Position numbers and translations under genes: made by a program
From: Pseudarthrobacter cellobiosi
GTDB lineage: Bacteria; Actinomycetota; Actinomycetes; Actinomycetales; Micrococcaceae
Direction: 5' to 3'
DNA: 64,000 nucleotides
NCBI RefSeq assembly: GCF_023913755.1
Contig: NZ_JAMXBJ010000049.1
Span: 186,001 to 250,000 of the forward strand
Shown here: positions 33,728 through 41,915 of the stretch, in pieces
Layout of the letters: every line of letters starts with the position of its first letter
Numbering within the stretch: position 1 is the first letter of the stretch
The notes under the pieces: model-generated
Seen by the model: only the letters and a program-made list of their open reading frames with translations
What the model was told of the DNA's origin: nothing
The model's database searches: none

Positions 33728-34507
33728 TTTGATGGTGAACTGCTGCGCCATGGTCCAGAGGTTGGTGGTAGTCCAGTAGATCAGGACGCCGATCGGGAAG
33801 AGGACGCCGCCCACACCGAAGACGAGCGGCAGGGCATACAGGATCACCTTCTGCTGGCGCGCGAGGGGATTGTCTGCGGCTTCGTCAGGCACGGTCCGGG
33901 CCACGATGCGTTGTTGCGTGATGAACTGTGCGGCCGTCATGGCCAGGATCATCAGGATGGTCAGTACTGCGACCGCAGCGGGGTCGCCACCACTGCCGTG
34001 CAGCACGGACGCTGACAGCGGGGCGCCGAAAATGCTTGATTCGTCGAACTGCACAGCCTGTTCGTGGGTCATCGCTCCGATGCCGCGGGCTTCCCTGGCT
34101 GCGACTGGGATGCCGGAGAGTACCTGGAAAAGCGCGAAGAAGAACGGCACCTGGATGACCATCGGCAGGCAGGCGGACAGCGGGTTGGTCCTGTGTTCCT
34201 TGTAGAGGGCCATCTGTTCCTGGGCCATGGCCTGCCGGGACAGCTGATCGGTCTTGCCCTTGTACTTGTCCTGCAGCCTCTTCAGGTCCGGCTGCAGGAG
34301 CCGCATCCGGCGTTGGGCCTTGACCTGCTGCAGGAACACCGGAATCAGGGCGGCACGGATGATCAGCACGAGGCCGATGATGGACAAAGTCCACGTCCAG
34401 CCGCTTGCCGCAGGCATGCCCATGGTGCTCAGGACGTCATGGATCCCGACCATGATGGCGGACACAATCCAATTGAACGGACCCATGATTGTTCCGAAGA
34501 AGTCCAC
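33725..34507 (-). CDS. yidC: YidC/Oxa1-family membrane protein insertase
   Basis: A 260-residue insertase. The core has five helices: first near residue 10-30, the coiled helical hairpin RMRLLQPDLKRLQDKYKGK, then PLSACLPMVIQVPFFFALF, the Met-rich LTILMILAMTAAQF, and VLIYWTTTNLWTMAQQF at the C-terminus. The conserved positively charged groove Arg may be R52 in LIIRAALIP. It is not in the usual rpmH-rnpA-yidC cluster, so it looks like a second paralogue. GTG start at 34507 after a GGGGGAT site. Confidence 0.93.
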   Translation of the reverse strand: MDFFGTIMGPFNWIVSAIMVGIHDVLSTMGMPAASGWTWTLSIIGLVLIIRAALIPVFLQQVKAQRRMRLLQPDLKRLQDKYKGKTDQLSRQAMAQEQMALYKEHRTNPLSACLPMVIQVPFFFALFQVLSGIPVAAREARGIGAMTHEQAVQFDESSIFGAPLSASVLHGSGGDPAAVAVLTILMILAMTAAQFITQQRIVARTVPDEAADNPLARQQKVILYALPLVFGVGGVLFPIGVLIYWTTTNLWTMAQQFTIK

Positions 34508-34607
34508 TGATATCCCCCATCGCCATGTGCAGCAAAGCTACGGCGAAAAGGAGCGCTTGTCACGGCCTCGCACCGCCGCAAACACACCGTCGTGCGGGGG
34601 AACAGAA

Positions 34608-34639
34608 AAGCCCCCGGAATCCGTGGATTCCGGGGGCTT
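34608..34639. terminator. Terminator after the tRNA pair
   Basis: AAGCCCCCGGAATCC pairs exactly with GGATTCCGGGGGCTT across two loop bases. It lies directly downstream of the leftward tRNA-Met gene. Confidence 0.8.
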
Positions 34640-34645
34640 AGCCTG

Positions 34646-34719
34646 TAGCGGTGGGGAGGCTCGATCTCCCGACCTCACGATTATGAGTCGTGCGCTCTAA
34701 CCAACTGAGCTACACCGCC
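34646..34719 (-). tRNA. tRNA-Met (anticodon CAT)
   Basis: The 74-nt minus-strand sequence folds as a full cloverleaf: acceptor GGCGGTG/CACCGCT with a G-T closing pair, D stem GCTC/GAGC, anticodon stem CACGA/TCGTG with loop CTCATAA, and T stem GGGAG/CTCCC. The CCA is not encoded. CAT could in principle be a lysidine-modified Ile tRNA; the elongator Met identity is more likely but not proven. Confidence 0.93.
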
Positions 34720-34781
34720 ACGAATGAGAAAAACCTGCGCCAAGCCGGTCAAAAACCGCCTTGACACAGGCCCTCATCCAG

Positions 34782-34853
34782 AGCCCCCCACCGGAATCGA
34801 TCCGGTGACCTCGTTCTTACCAAGAACGCGCTCTACCACTGAGCTAGGGGGGC
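34782..34853 (-). tRNA. tRNA-Thr (anticodon GGT)
   Basis: The 72-nt minus-strand sequence forms acceptor GCCCCCC/GGGGGGC, D stem GCTC/GAGC, anticodon stem CGTTC/GAACG with loop TTGGTAA, and T stem ACCGG/CCGGT. CCA is not encoded. It is transcribed first of the tRNA pair. Confidence 0.95.
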
Positions 34854-35036
34854 AACGAGTAAATACTCTACCCGAAGATTTGGCCACCAACAAATCGGCT
34901 CCAGAACGACGCCCGCGGCGCCAAAAGTGCCGGAAATTCGGGCTTTCTGGGCCCTCCGGACGACCCATAAACCGGCCCAGGGACGGATCCCCACGGGGAT
35001 GTGACGAAGCGAACTTAAGCAGCAAACTTAAAGCAG

Positions 35037-35063
35037 AACGGGCCGGCAGGAAGCCGGCCCGTT
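35037..35063. terminator. Terminator of deaD
   Basis: AACGGGCCGGC pairs with GCCGGCCCGTT around AGGAA. It follows the stop of the leftward helicase gene by 26 bases. The 180 bases from here to the tRNA-Thr gene show no coding sequence. Confidence 0.75.
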
Positions 35064-35088
35064 CTCAATTCACTTTAGGAAGCAGTGG

Positions 35089-37305
35089 TTACCACTTGTT
35101 GCGGGGCTTGAAGCCGCCTTCGGTGCGCGGCTTGCGTGCCGCGTCGGTGCCCACGCTGCGCTCGTTGCGGTCGCTGAAGGAGCGGCCGCCGCGGTCAGCG
35201 GAGCTACGCTCGCCGTCGGTCTTGCGGAATTCCTTCTTGAACCCGCCGTTGCCCTTGAAGTTGCCGCCACGGTCGCCGCCACCGGCGCCGCCGCCGGAGT
35301 AACCACCACGGTCGCCACCGCCGGAGTAACCGCCGCGCTCGCCGCCGCCACGGTTGCCCTGGTAGCCGCCACGGTCGCCGCCGCCACGGTTGCCCTGGTA
35401 GCCGCCACGCTCGCCATCGCCGGAGGGCTTACGGCCGTTGTCCAGCTCGAGGTGGATCAGCTCGCCGCCGATCCGGGTGCGGGACAGAGCCTTCAGCTGG
35501 TCGGCACTGAGATCCGCTGGGAGCTCCACGAGGGAGTGGTCCGCACGGATGTCGATGCCGCCGATGTTGGCCGAGGAGATGCCGCCTTCGTTGGCAATGG
35601 CGCCCACGATGGAACCCGGCATAACGCGCTGGCGGCGTCCGACGGCGATCCGGTAGGTGGCGTTTCCCTCGGTGAGGGTACGGGTGGGGCCACGTGAGCC
35701 GAAGCCGTCCTTGGAGCGCTCGCGCTTCTGGAAATCGGGAGCTGCGGCCAGTTCCTTGACCAGCAGAGGCTGACCGCCCTGGGCCATCACGGCCAGCGCA
35801 GCAGCGATCTCCGAGGCCGGCACGTTGTGCTCTTCCTCGTAGGAGGAGATGAGGTCGCGGAATGCTGCAACGTCCTCGGACTCGAGGGTCTCCGTGATGC
35901 GCTCGGCGAACTTGCCCAGGCGCAGCGTGTTGACGGTCTCGGCCGTGGGCAGGTGCATCTGCTCCACCGGCTGGCGGGTGGCCTTCTCGATGGAACGCAG
36001 CAGGTACTTCTCCCGCGGCGTCATGAACAGGATGGCGTCGCCGGAACGGCCTGCACGGCCGGTGCGGCCGATGCGGTGCACGTAGGACTCGGTGTCGTGC
36101 GGGATGTCGTAGTTGACCACGTGGCTGATGCGCTCAACGTCAAGGCCACGGGCCGCGACGTCGGTGGCCACCAGGATATCGATGCGGCCTTCCTTCAGCG
36201 CCTCGACAGTGCGTTCGCGCTGCTGCTGCGGGATGTCGCCGTTGATGGCGGCAGCCTGGAAGCCGCGGGCCTTCAGCTTGTCAGCCAGGTCCTCGGTAGC
36301 CATCTTGGTGCGCACGAAGGCGATAACGCCGTCGAACTCTTCAACCTCGAGGATGCGGGTCAGGGCGTCAAGCTTGTGCGGGCCCATGACCTGCAGGTAC
36401 CGCTGGCGGGTGTTGGCGCCGGTGGTGGTCTTGGACTTGACCGAGATCTCGGCCGGGTTGTTCAAGTACTGCTTGGACATGCGGCGGATCTGGCTCGGCA
36501 TGGTGGCCGAGAACAGTGCAACCTGGCGGTCCGACGGGGTCTGCTGGAAGATCTGCTCCACGTCTTCGGCGAAGCCCATGCGCAGCATTTCGTCAGCCTC
36601 GTCCAGCACCAGGTACTGGAGCTCGGACAGGTCCAGGGAACCCTTGGAGATGTGGTCGATCACACGGCCGGGAGTACCGACAACAACCTGGGCACCGCGG
36701 CGCAGGCCGGCGAGCTGGGGGCCATAAGCGGAGCCGCCGTAGACGGGGAGGACGGTGAAGTCATCGATGTGCTTGGCGTACGAGGTGAAGGCCTCGGCAA
36801 CCTGCAGCGCGAGCTCGCGGGTCGGAGCCAGGACCAGGGCCTGGGTCTTGCGGGACGGGCCGTTGAGGTCGTGGAGCTCGGCCAGGCGGGACAGGGCCGG
36901 TACTGCGAATGCTGCAGTCTTACCGGTGCCGGTCTGGGCGAGGCCCACAACGTCGCGGCCTTCAAGCAGCAGCGGGATGGTTGCTGCCTGGATGGGGGAA
37001 GGCTTTTCGTAGCCGACGTCCATCAGGGCAGCGAGGACGCGGCCGTCGATGCCGAGATCGGCGAACTTCACGCCCTCTTCTTCTTCGGCTTCCTCAGCCT
37101 TGGCGGGTGCGTCTTCGGTCTTCGCAGCGGGCGCTTCTTCGACCTTGGCAGCAGGCGCTTCTTCGACCTTGGCGGGGGCTTCAGCTTCGGTGGCGGCGGG
37201 CTCTGCTGCGGGGGCAACGGCCTCGGTGAATTCGACAGCGACGGTTTCGGCAGTTACTGCTTCGGCGGTGAAAGCTGTCTCGTCGTTGGTCTGATTTTCA
37301 GGCAT
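35089..37305 (-). CDS. deaD: DEAD-box ATP-dependent RNA helicase with RGG tail
   Basis: A 738-residue helicase. Residues 1-78 are an acidic Ala/Glu/Lys-rich tail with tandem EEAPA repeats. The core carries the Q motif, Walker A AQTGTGKT (123-130), PTRELALQ, DEAD (235-238) and SAT (266-268), then HRIGRTGRAG. A DbpA-type RNA-binding domain follows, and the C-terminus has repeated RGG and GGYQGNRGGG units. It unwinds structured RNA in ribosome assembly or decay, typically in the cold. ATG at 37305 has GAGGAAA before it. A long leader lies upstream. Confidence 0.95.
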   Translation of the reverse strand: MPENQTNDETAFTAEAVTAETVAVEFTEAVAPAAEPAATEAEAPAKVEEAPAAKVEEAPAAKTEDAPAKAEEAEEEEGVKFADLGIDGRVLAALMDVGYEKPSPIQAATIPLLLEGRDVVGLAQTGTGKTAAFAVPALSRLAELHDLNGPSRKTQALVLAPTRELALQVAEAFTSYAKHIDDFTVLPVYGGSAYGPQLAGLRRGAQVVVGTPGRVIDHISKGSLDLSELQYLVLDEADEMLRMGFAEDVEQIFQQTPSDRQVALFSATMPSQIRRMSKQYLNNPAEISVKSKTTTGANTRQRYLQVMGPHKLDALTRILEVEEFDGVIAFVRTKMATEDLADKLKARGFQAAAINGDIPQQQRERTVEALKEGRIDILVATDVAARGLDVERISHVVNYDIPHDTESYVHRIGRTGRAGRSGDAILFMTPREKYLLRSIEKATRQPVEQMHLPTAETVNTLRLGKFAERITETLESEDVAAFRDLISSYEEEHNVPASEIAAALAVMAQGGQPLLVKELAAAPDFQKRERSKDGFGSRGPTRTLTEGNATYRIAVGRRQRVMPGSIVGAIANEGGISSANIGGIDIRADHSLVELPADLSADQLKALSRTRIGGELIHLELDNGRKPSGDGERGGYQGNRGGGDRGGYQGNRGGGERGGYSGGGDRGGYSGGGAGGGDRGGNFKGNGGFKKEFRKTDGERSSADRGGRSFSDRNERSVGTDAARKPRTEGGFKPRNKW
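35268..35417 (-). repeat. Tandem repeat encoding the RGG tail of deaD
   Basis: Imperfect repeats of about 15 and 36 bp encode GGYQGNRGGGDRG and GGYSGGGDRG. In-frame, so they belong to the helicase gene and are not CRISPR. Confidence 0.8.
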
Positions 37306-37714
37306 AGGGAAATTTCCTCATCCATAGGGGGCCAGGCGGCACAACCCGAGGTGAGCGGAGCCGCAGTACGTGTGCCGTGGGTGCCGGGCATACATTGACC
37401 GGCCGGTCACTTAGAAGTCCGGCGCTTTCGCAATCCCGTGGCAGGACTTCCCGCTGCATCTCTTGGCTGCTATCCCAGCAGTCTGTACAGCGTTTTCTTT
37501 AGCCGGCTCTCCCTATGAAAATGCCCGCATCACATTAGCGGGCCCCAACACTTGCCAGTCCTGCCTCAAAAATTGGGCAGGAATAAGGGATTTCCGGAGT
37601 GGGGGATGTTTCAAGTGTAAGGTACAGATCCGCTTTGCGGCTAATTGAACGTACGACGGCGGCGGTGAGCTTGCGCACATGGTCGTCGAGTTCCATCCGG
37701 CTATGGCCGTGACG
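37306..37714 (-). promoter_or_regulatory. Long untranslated leader region of deaD
   Basis: 409 bases without a convincing gene. On the minus strand a hairpin, GCCCGC-TAATGTGAT-GCGGGC (37523-37543), is followed by ATTTTC. It may be an attenuator in the helicase leader or simply the terminator of the MOSC gene upstream. No known RNA family is recognised. Confidence 0.45.
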
Positions 37715-38368
37715 CTACCGTCCCAGCCGCCGCAGCAGCGCCTCAAAGGTGTCGTGATACTCGGACTGGAGGCGTATCTCACCGTCGGCGTCGGCATCCC
37801 GCAACGCTTCCATAGACTCAAGGTCAGGCTCGCTGAACCACTTTCCGATGGTGATGCCGTGGGTCGGCACGAAAAGCCGGTGGATGTGGTCGCCCGCCTG
37901 GACAGTGCCGGTGCGGATCACGCGCAGGTAGGTACCAACCCGGCCCGCTTCCGTGAAGCGCTTGACCCATTGCGGCTCCCCCATCCGACGCTGGAAGGCG
38001 GCGCACGGGACGCGCGGCGAAGTGACTTCAACTTCGACGTCGAACCCGATCTTCCAGCGTTCCCCGATCACTGCCCCGGTGGTCTCGATGCCGGCCACTC
38101 GAAGGTTTTCCCCGAATATCCCGGGCGGGAGGTCGCGCTGAAGCTCCTTCGCCCAGTAGTCGGCATCATCCTGGGAGTAGGCGTAGATGGCCTGGTCCTC
38201 CCCGCCATGGTGGACCCGGCTCGCCTGGACGTCACCGTGGAGGCCGAGTTTGTGTACTTTAACGGGACCTTCCACCGGCCGCTTATCGATGGCGGTGACT
38301 CCCACGCTGCCTTCATCGGGAAGGAGCTGGTGGACACGGCAGACGGCTAGCACTGATGCGGTTTCCAT
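37715..38368 (-). CDS. MOSC-domain protein
   Basis: A 217-residue protein of the MOSC (molybdenum cofactor sulfurase C-terminal) family, YiiM-like. The conserved Cys is in SPRVPCAAFQ, preceded by GLHGDVQASRVHHGGEDQAI and GIFGENLRV. Such proteins handle sulfur transfer to or from the molybdenum cofactor, or reduce N-hydroxylated bases. A TACACT box (38375-38380 complement) lies six bases before the ATG, suggesting leaderless expression. Confidence 0.92.
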   Translation of the reverse strand: METASVLAVCRVHQLLPDEGSVGVTAIDKRPVEGPVKVHKLGLHGDVQASRVHHGGEDQAIYAYSQDDADYWAKELQRDLPPGIFGENLRVAGIETTGAVIGERWKIGFDVEVEVTSPRVPCAAFQRRMGEPQWVKRFTEAGRVGTYLRVIRTGTVQAGDHIHRLFVPTHGITIGKWFSEPDLESMEALRDADADGEIRLQSEYHDTFEALLRRLGR

Positions 38369-38540
38369 GGCTCCAGTGTAGGGTTCCCGGCGTTACAGCC
38401 ACCGTTGGAACCGGAGATGGGCAGTTCTCTCCCGTTTCGTGCTCGCAGCCGGACCGGGCAGAGACTACGCTGATTTCAGGATTGAGCTTCCGGCGCACAG
38501 CTGCGCCCACATTCAGCATGGACTACCAAGGGGGGACGTC

Positions 38541-39134
38541 ATGGACCCGGAAAAGGACCAAGGCAACGGTCCGGACAAAGACCCGGCCAAAGACCACGGC
38601 AACGGTCAAGGCAAGGACCAGGGGGCGCCGAAGCCGCCGCCGTGGCAGGTTCCCAAGCCGGAGCTGCGTCCTGAACTCCTGAATGAACCCATTCCCACGG
38701 TTGATCCCTTCGCCCGGGACCGCGAGCGCCAGACCCATGATGCGGCCGCGCGCAAGAAGCGTTCCCAGCGGCGGACCGTAGTGGTGGGGTTGGGAGTCAC
38801 GGCCCTCCTTGCTGGCACCATCACCGCCGTCGTGGCCAGCAACCAGGATGAGGCCGACTACGCCCAGGTCTGTTTCAACGACGAAACCGGCGAGCGCGTG
38901 GAGGACACGCAGTGCAACAGTTCGGCTGGGCGCAGTGGTGCACTCTACGCGTGGTACTTCTACTCCCGCGGCGCCAGCGTTCCCGGGGTGGGCCAGAACC
39001 GGTCCTCGTACCCGAGCTACACCAGCACCATCCCCAGCGGTGCCAAGGCTTCCACCGGGTACAGCACCAAGGGCGGAACGGTCAGCAGGGGCGGCTTTGG
39101 CAGCAGCTCCAAAGGCGGAAGCACGGGGGGCTAG
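38541..39134 (+). CDS. Single-pass membrane protein with YgiB/DUF1190-like tail
   Basis: A 197-residue protein. The first 75 residues are hydrophilic with repeated Asp-Lys-Asp and Gly-Asn-Gly, then one transmembrane helix (VVVGLGVTALLAGTITAVVA) and an outside part with CFNDETG, an Asn-rich segment, WYFYS and a long Gly/Ser-rich tail. The tail and the following YgiC-like gene recall E. coli ygiB-ygiC, where YgiB is DUF1190; similarity is by pattern only. ATG at 38541 has GGGGGG ahead. It ends two bases before the next gene. Confidence 0.75.
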   Translation: MDPEKDQGNGPDKDPAKDHGNGQGKDQGAPKPPPWQVPKPELRPELLNEPIPTVDPFARDRERQTHDAAARKKRSQRRTVVVGLGVTALLAGTITAVVASNQDEADYAQVCFNDETGERVEDTQCNSSAGRSGALYAWYFYSRGASVPGVGQNRSSYPSYTSTIPSGAKASTGYSTKGGTVSRGGFGSSSKGGSTGG

Positions 39135-39136
39135 GC

Positions 39137-40348
39137 GTGAAGCGGTTGTTATCGGAGCCCAGGCCCGACTGGAAGCAGAAGATCGAAGAGCAGGGCCTGG
39201 TCTTCTCCACCACCACCATGCCCGACGGTAAGAAGATCGAATACTGGAACGAGGCCGCCTACTACGAATTCACCATGGACGAGGTGGAGACGCTGGAGGT
39301 CACGGCCGAGGACATGCACAAGATGTGCCTGGAGGCAGCCAAATTCCTGGCCACGGGCGCCATGGGGAACATCGGCATCGGCCCGCAGGCACTGGAGCTC
39401 GCGGCAGAGTCTTTGCAGGCCGCGGACATGGATGTCTACGGGCGCTTCGACTTTATCTATGACGGCCAGGGCGGACCGGCCAAGATGCTGGAGTACAACG
39501 CCGACACCCCCACCGGCCTGATCGAGGCCGCCGTCGCGCAGTGGTTCTGGCTGCAGGACGTGTTCCCGGAAAAGGACCAGTGGAACGGCATCCATGAGGC
39601 TCTGATCCGGCAGTGGAAGAAGATGCAGTACCGCACCGGCATGAGCACGCTCCACATAGCCCATTCCGAGGCTGAGGAGTCCGGCGAGGACTGGATGACG
39701 GCCGGATACATGCGTGACGTGGCCAGCCAGGCGGGCTGGACCACCATCGGCATCAACATGTCCGATATCGGCTGGGATCCCAACCTGAACCGCTTTGTGG
39801 ACCTGGACAACTTCATGATCAGCACCATGTTCAAGCTGTACCCCTGGGAGCTGATGATGAAGGAGCCGTTCGGGCACCGGCTGCTGCAGCGCGCACACAA
39901 TCCCCGCTGGGTGGAGCCTGCGTGGAAGATGCTGCTCTCCAACAAGGCCTTGCTGGCCGCGCTGTGGCACCTGTACCCGGACCACCCCAACCTGCTGCCC
40001 GCCTACCTCAACGAGCCAGGTCCCCTGAAGGAATGGGTGGCCAAGCCGCTGCATGGCCGCGAAGGCGACAACATCAAGATCCATGCCCCGGGCATCAGCC
40101 TGGAGCAGCCCGGCGGGTACGGCCGTGAGGGCTGGTGCTACCAGCAGTTCCATGCGCTGCCCGACTTCGACGGCAACCACCCCGTCCTTGGCCTGTGGGT
40201 GGTGGACGGCGAATCCGTGGGCTGCGGGATCCGGGAATCGGACGGCCCCATCACCGACTATTTCTGCCGTTTTGTGCCCAACACCATCGACGCCCCGGCG
40301 CCGCTTTCAGCGCAGGCCCACTCCAGCAAAGCAGGTATCGCACTATGA
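39137..40348 (+). CDS. Glutathionylspermidine synthase-family ATP-grasp protein (YgiC-like)
   Basis: A 403-residue ATP-grasp enzyme. It aligns with the C-terminal synthetase half of glutathionylspermidine synthase, as in YgiC/YjfC: RFDFIYDGQGGPAKMLEYNADTP carries the metal-binding Glu/Asn, and EGDNIKIH is the ATP-binding loop. There is no amidase half. It presumably ligates an amine to a carboxylate of a peptide or cell-envelope substrate; mycothiol-containing bacteria lack glutathione, so the true substrate is unknown. GTG start at 39137. Confidence 0.88.
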   Translation: MKRLLSEPRPDWKQKIEEQGLVFSTTTMPDGKKIEYWNEAAYYEFTMDEVETLEVTAEDMHKMCLEAAKFLATGAMGNIGIGPQALELAAESLQAADMDVYGRFDFIYDGQGGPAKMLEYNADTPTGLIEAAVAQWFWLQDVFPEKDQWNGIHEALIRQWKKMQYRTGMSTLHIAHSEAEESGEDWMTAGYMRDVASQAGWTTIGINMSDIGWDPNLNRFVDLDNFMISTMFKLYPWELMMKEPFGHRLLQRAHNPRWVEPAWKMLLSNKALLAALWHLYPDHPNLLPAYLNEPGPLKEWVAKPLHGREGDNIKIHAPGISLEQPGGYGREGWCYQQFHALPDFDGNHPVLGLWVVDGESVGCGIRESDGPITDYFCRFVPNTIDAPAPLSAQAHSSKAGIAL

Positions 40349-40383
40349 GCCCCCTGACCTTCCCGAGCCCGGTGACAGTATGA
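40345..40383 (+). other. 12-codon reading frame bridging two genes by ATGA overlaps
   Basis: ATGA at 40345-40348 overlaps the synthetase stop. The frame reads 12 codons and its TGA at 40381-40383 overlaps the permease ATG at 40380. It may act as a translational relay. Confidence 0.35.
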
Positions 40384-41906
40384 GTGCGGAGACGACGACG
40401 GCGGGCGGCGGTTCCGGCGGACCCTCCGGCGGTGCCGTCCCCGCCAAGGGGCTCCACGCGGGAATCCTGGACCTCGGCGACTCGGTCATGCTGGGCCTCG
40501 CCTCCACCGCGCCCGTGTATTCGCTGGCCGCCACGCTGGGCCTGATCGTCGCCGTCAACGGAACCTACACTCCCCTGATCCTGGTCCTCGGGTTCATCCC
40601 CGTCCTGTTCATCGCCTACGCCTTCCGTGAGCTGAACAGCGCCATGCCGGACTGCGGCACCACGTTCACCTGGTCCCGCCGGGCGTTCGGTCCCTGGGCA
40701 GGCTGGCTGGGCGGCTGGGGTGTTGCCCTGGCCGGCATCGTGGTCCTGGCCAACCTGGCACAGGTGGCAGGACAGTACCTGTGGCTGCTGATCGGCGACG
40801 GCTCAGTGGCAGAAAACAAGGTGGTGGTCACAGCCACCGGTGTGCTGTTCATTGTTTTTATGACCCTGGTGAACTACCGGGGCATCAGGCTGGGCGAACA
40901 CGTCCAGAGGGTCCTGACCTACGTGCAGTACGTTTCATTGGGCATCTTCGCGCTGGCCATCATAGTGCGGATCGCGGGCGGGGCTCCGGAGGGCCAGGCG
41001 TTCGATTTCGAGTGGTTCAACCCGGCCGGAGCCTTTGCTGACCCCTTCGCCGTGGTGCACGGTTCGCTCCTTGCCCTGTTCATCTACTGGGGCTGGGATA
41101 CCTGCCTCGCGGTGAACGAGGAGACCGAAAACCCGTCAGTCACTCCCGGCCGCGGCGCTGTTATTTCGGCCTTTGTCCTGGTGGCCATCTACGTCTCGGT
41201 GGCCCTCCTGGTCATGATGTACGCCACCGTGGGTACCGAGGGCATTGGCCTGGGCAACGAAGCGAACCAGTCCGACGTCTTCCTGGCCATGAAGGACGTG
41301 GTCCTGGGTCCGTGGGGCTGGCTGATTGTGGTGGCCGTGCTGGCTTCGGTCCTGTCGTCCACGCAGACCACCATCCTGCCTACGGCCCGCGGCACACTGT
41401 CGATGGGTGTGCACGGCGCGCTGCCGCCGAAGTTCGGCGAAGTCCATACCCGCAACCAGACCCCCGGATTCTCCACCCAGGTCATGGGCGCAGCGGCCGT
41501 GGTGTACTACGTGGCCATGAGCTTCCTCAGCGAAAACCTGCTCTCCGATTCCATCAGCGCCATCAGCCTGTTTATCGCGTTCTACTACGCGCTGACGGGC
41601 TTCGCGTGCTTCTGGTATTTCCGGGGCACTTTCAGGGAATCGGCCCGCAACCTCTGGTTCCGTGGCATCCTTCCGCTGCTCGGGGCACTGATTCTGACGG
41701 CGGCGTTCTTCATTTCCGCTGTCCAGATGTGGGATCCGGCGTACGGTGACACGCAGATCTTCGGTGTCGGCGGGGCGTTTGTCAGCGGCGTGGTACTCCT
41801 GGCCTTGGGCGTTGTCCTGGCCGTTGTCTGCCGGTTCCTGCCGTCAACGCGGGAGTACTTCACCGGGAAGCCGGCGTCGGGGGCTGCCACACCGACGTCG
41901 GCCTAA
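40380..41906 (+). CDS. APC-family amino acid/polyamine permease
   Basis: A 508-residue membrane protein with about twelve helices. Opening helix motif LGLASTAPVYSLAATLG and the YWGWDTCLAVNEETENP segment are typical of the APC superfamily. It follows the YgiC-like ligase through the relay frame, so amines or amino acids linked to that enzyme are plausible substrates. The frame extends further upstream but that region is the preceding gene in another phase; ATG at 40380 is chosen. Confidence 0.92.
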   Translation: MSAETTTAGGGSGGPSGGAVPAKGLHAGILDLGDSVMLGLASTAPVYSLAATLGLIVAVNGTYTPLILVLGFIPVLFIAYAFRELNSAMPDCGTTFTWSRRAFGPWAGWLGGWGVALAGIVVLANLAQVAGQYLWLLIGDGSVAENKVVVTATGVLFIVFMTLVNYRGIRLGEHVQRVLTYVQYVSLGIFALAIIVRIAGGAPEGQAFDFEWFNPAGAFADPFAVVHGSLLALFIYWGWDTCLAVNEETENPSVTPGRGAVISAFVLVAIYVSVALLVMMYATVGTEGIGLGNEANQSDVFLAMKDVVLGPWGWLIVVAVLASVLSSTQTTILPTARGTLSMGVHGALPPKFGEVHTRNQTPGFSTQVMGAAAVVYYVAMSFLSENLLSDSISAISLFIAFYYALTGFACFWYFRGTFRESARNLWFRGILPLLGALILTAAFFISAVQMWDPAYGDTQIFGVGGAFVSGVVLLALGVVLAVVCRFLPSTREYFTGKPASGAATPTSA

Positions 41907-41909
41907 GAT
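41904..41909 (+). promoter_or_regulatory. Leaderless -10 of the acyl-CoA dehydrogenase gene
   Basis: TAAGAT, whose first three bases are the permease stop codon, then six bases to ATG at 41916. Confidence 0.45.
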
Positions 41910-41915
41910 ACTCAG

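Noticed and set aside
35268..35417. Regular repeats resembling a CRISPR array
   Set aside because: The units are in frame and encode the Gly/Arg-rich tail of the helicase; there are no unique spacers of constant size.
35827..37398. 523-residue open frame antisense to deaD
   Set aside because: The helicase on the other strand has every DEAD-box motif, while this frame gives a low-complexity product.
37463..37648. 61-residue plus-strand frame with CxxC-like cysteines in the deaD leader
   Set aside because: Only two spaced cysteine pairs, no ribosome site, and it crosses a terminator-like hairpin.
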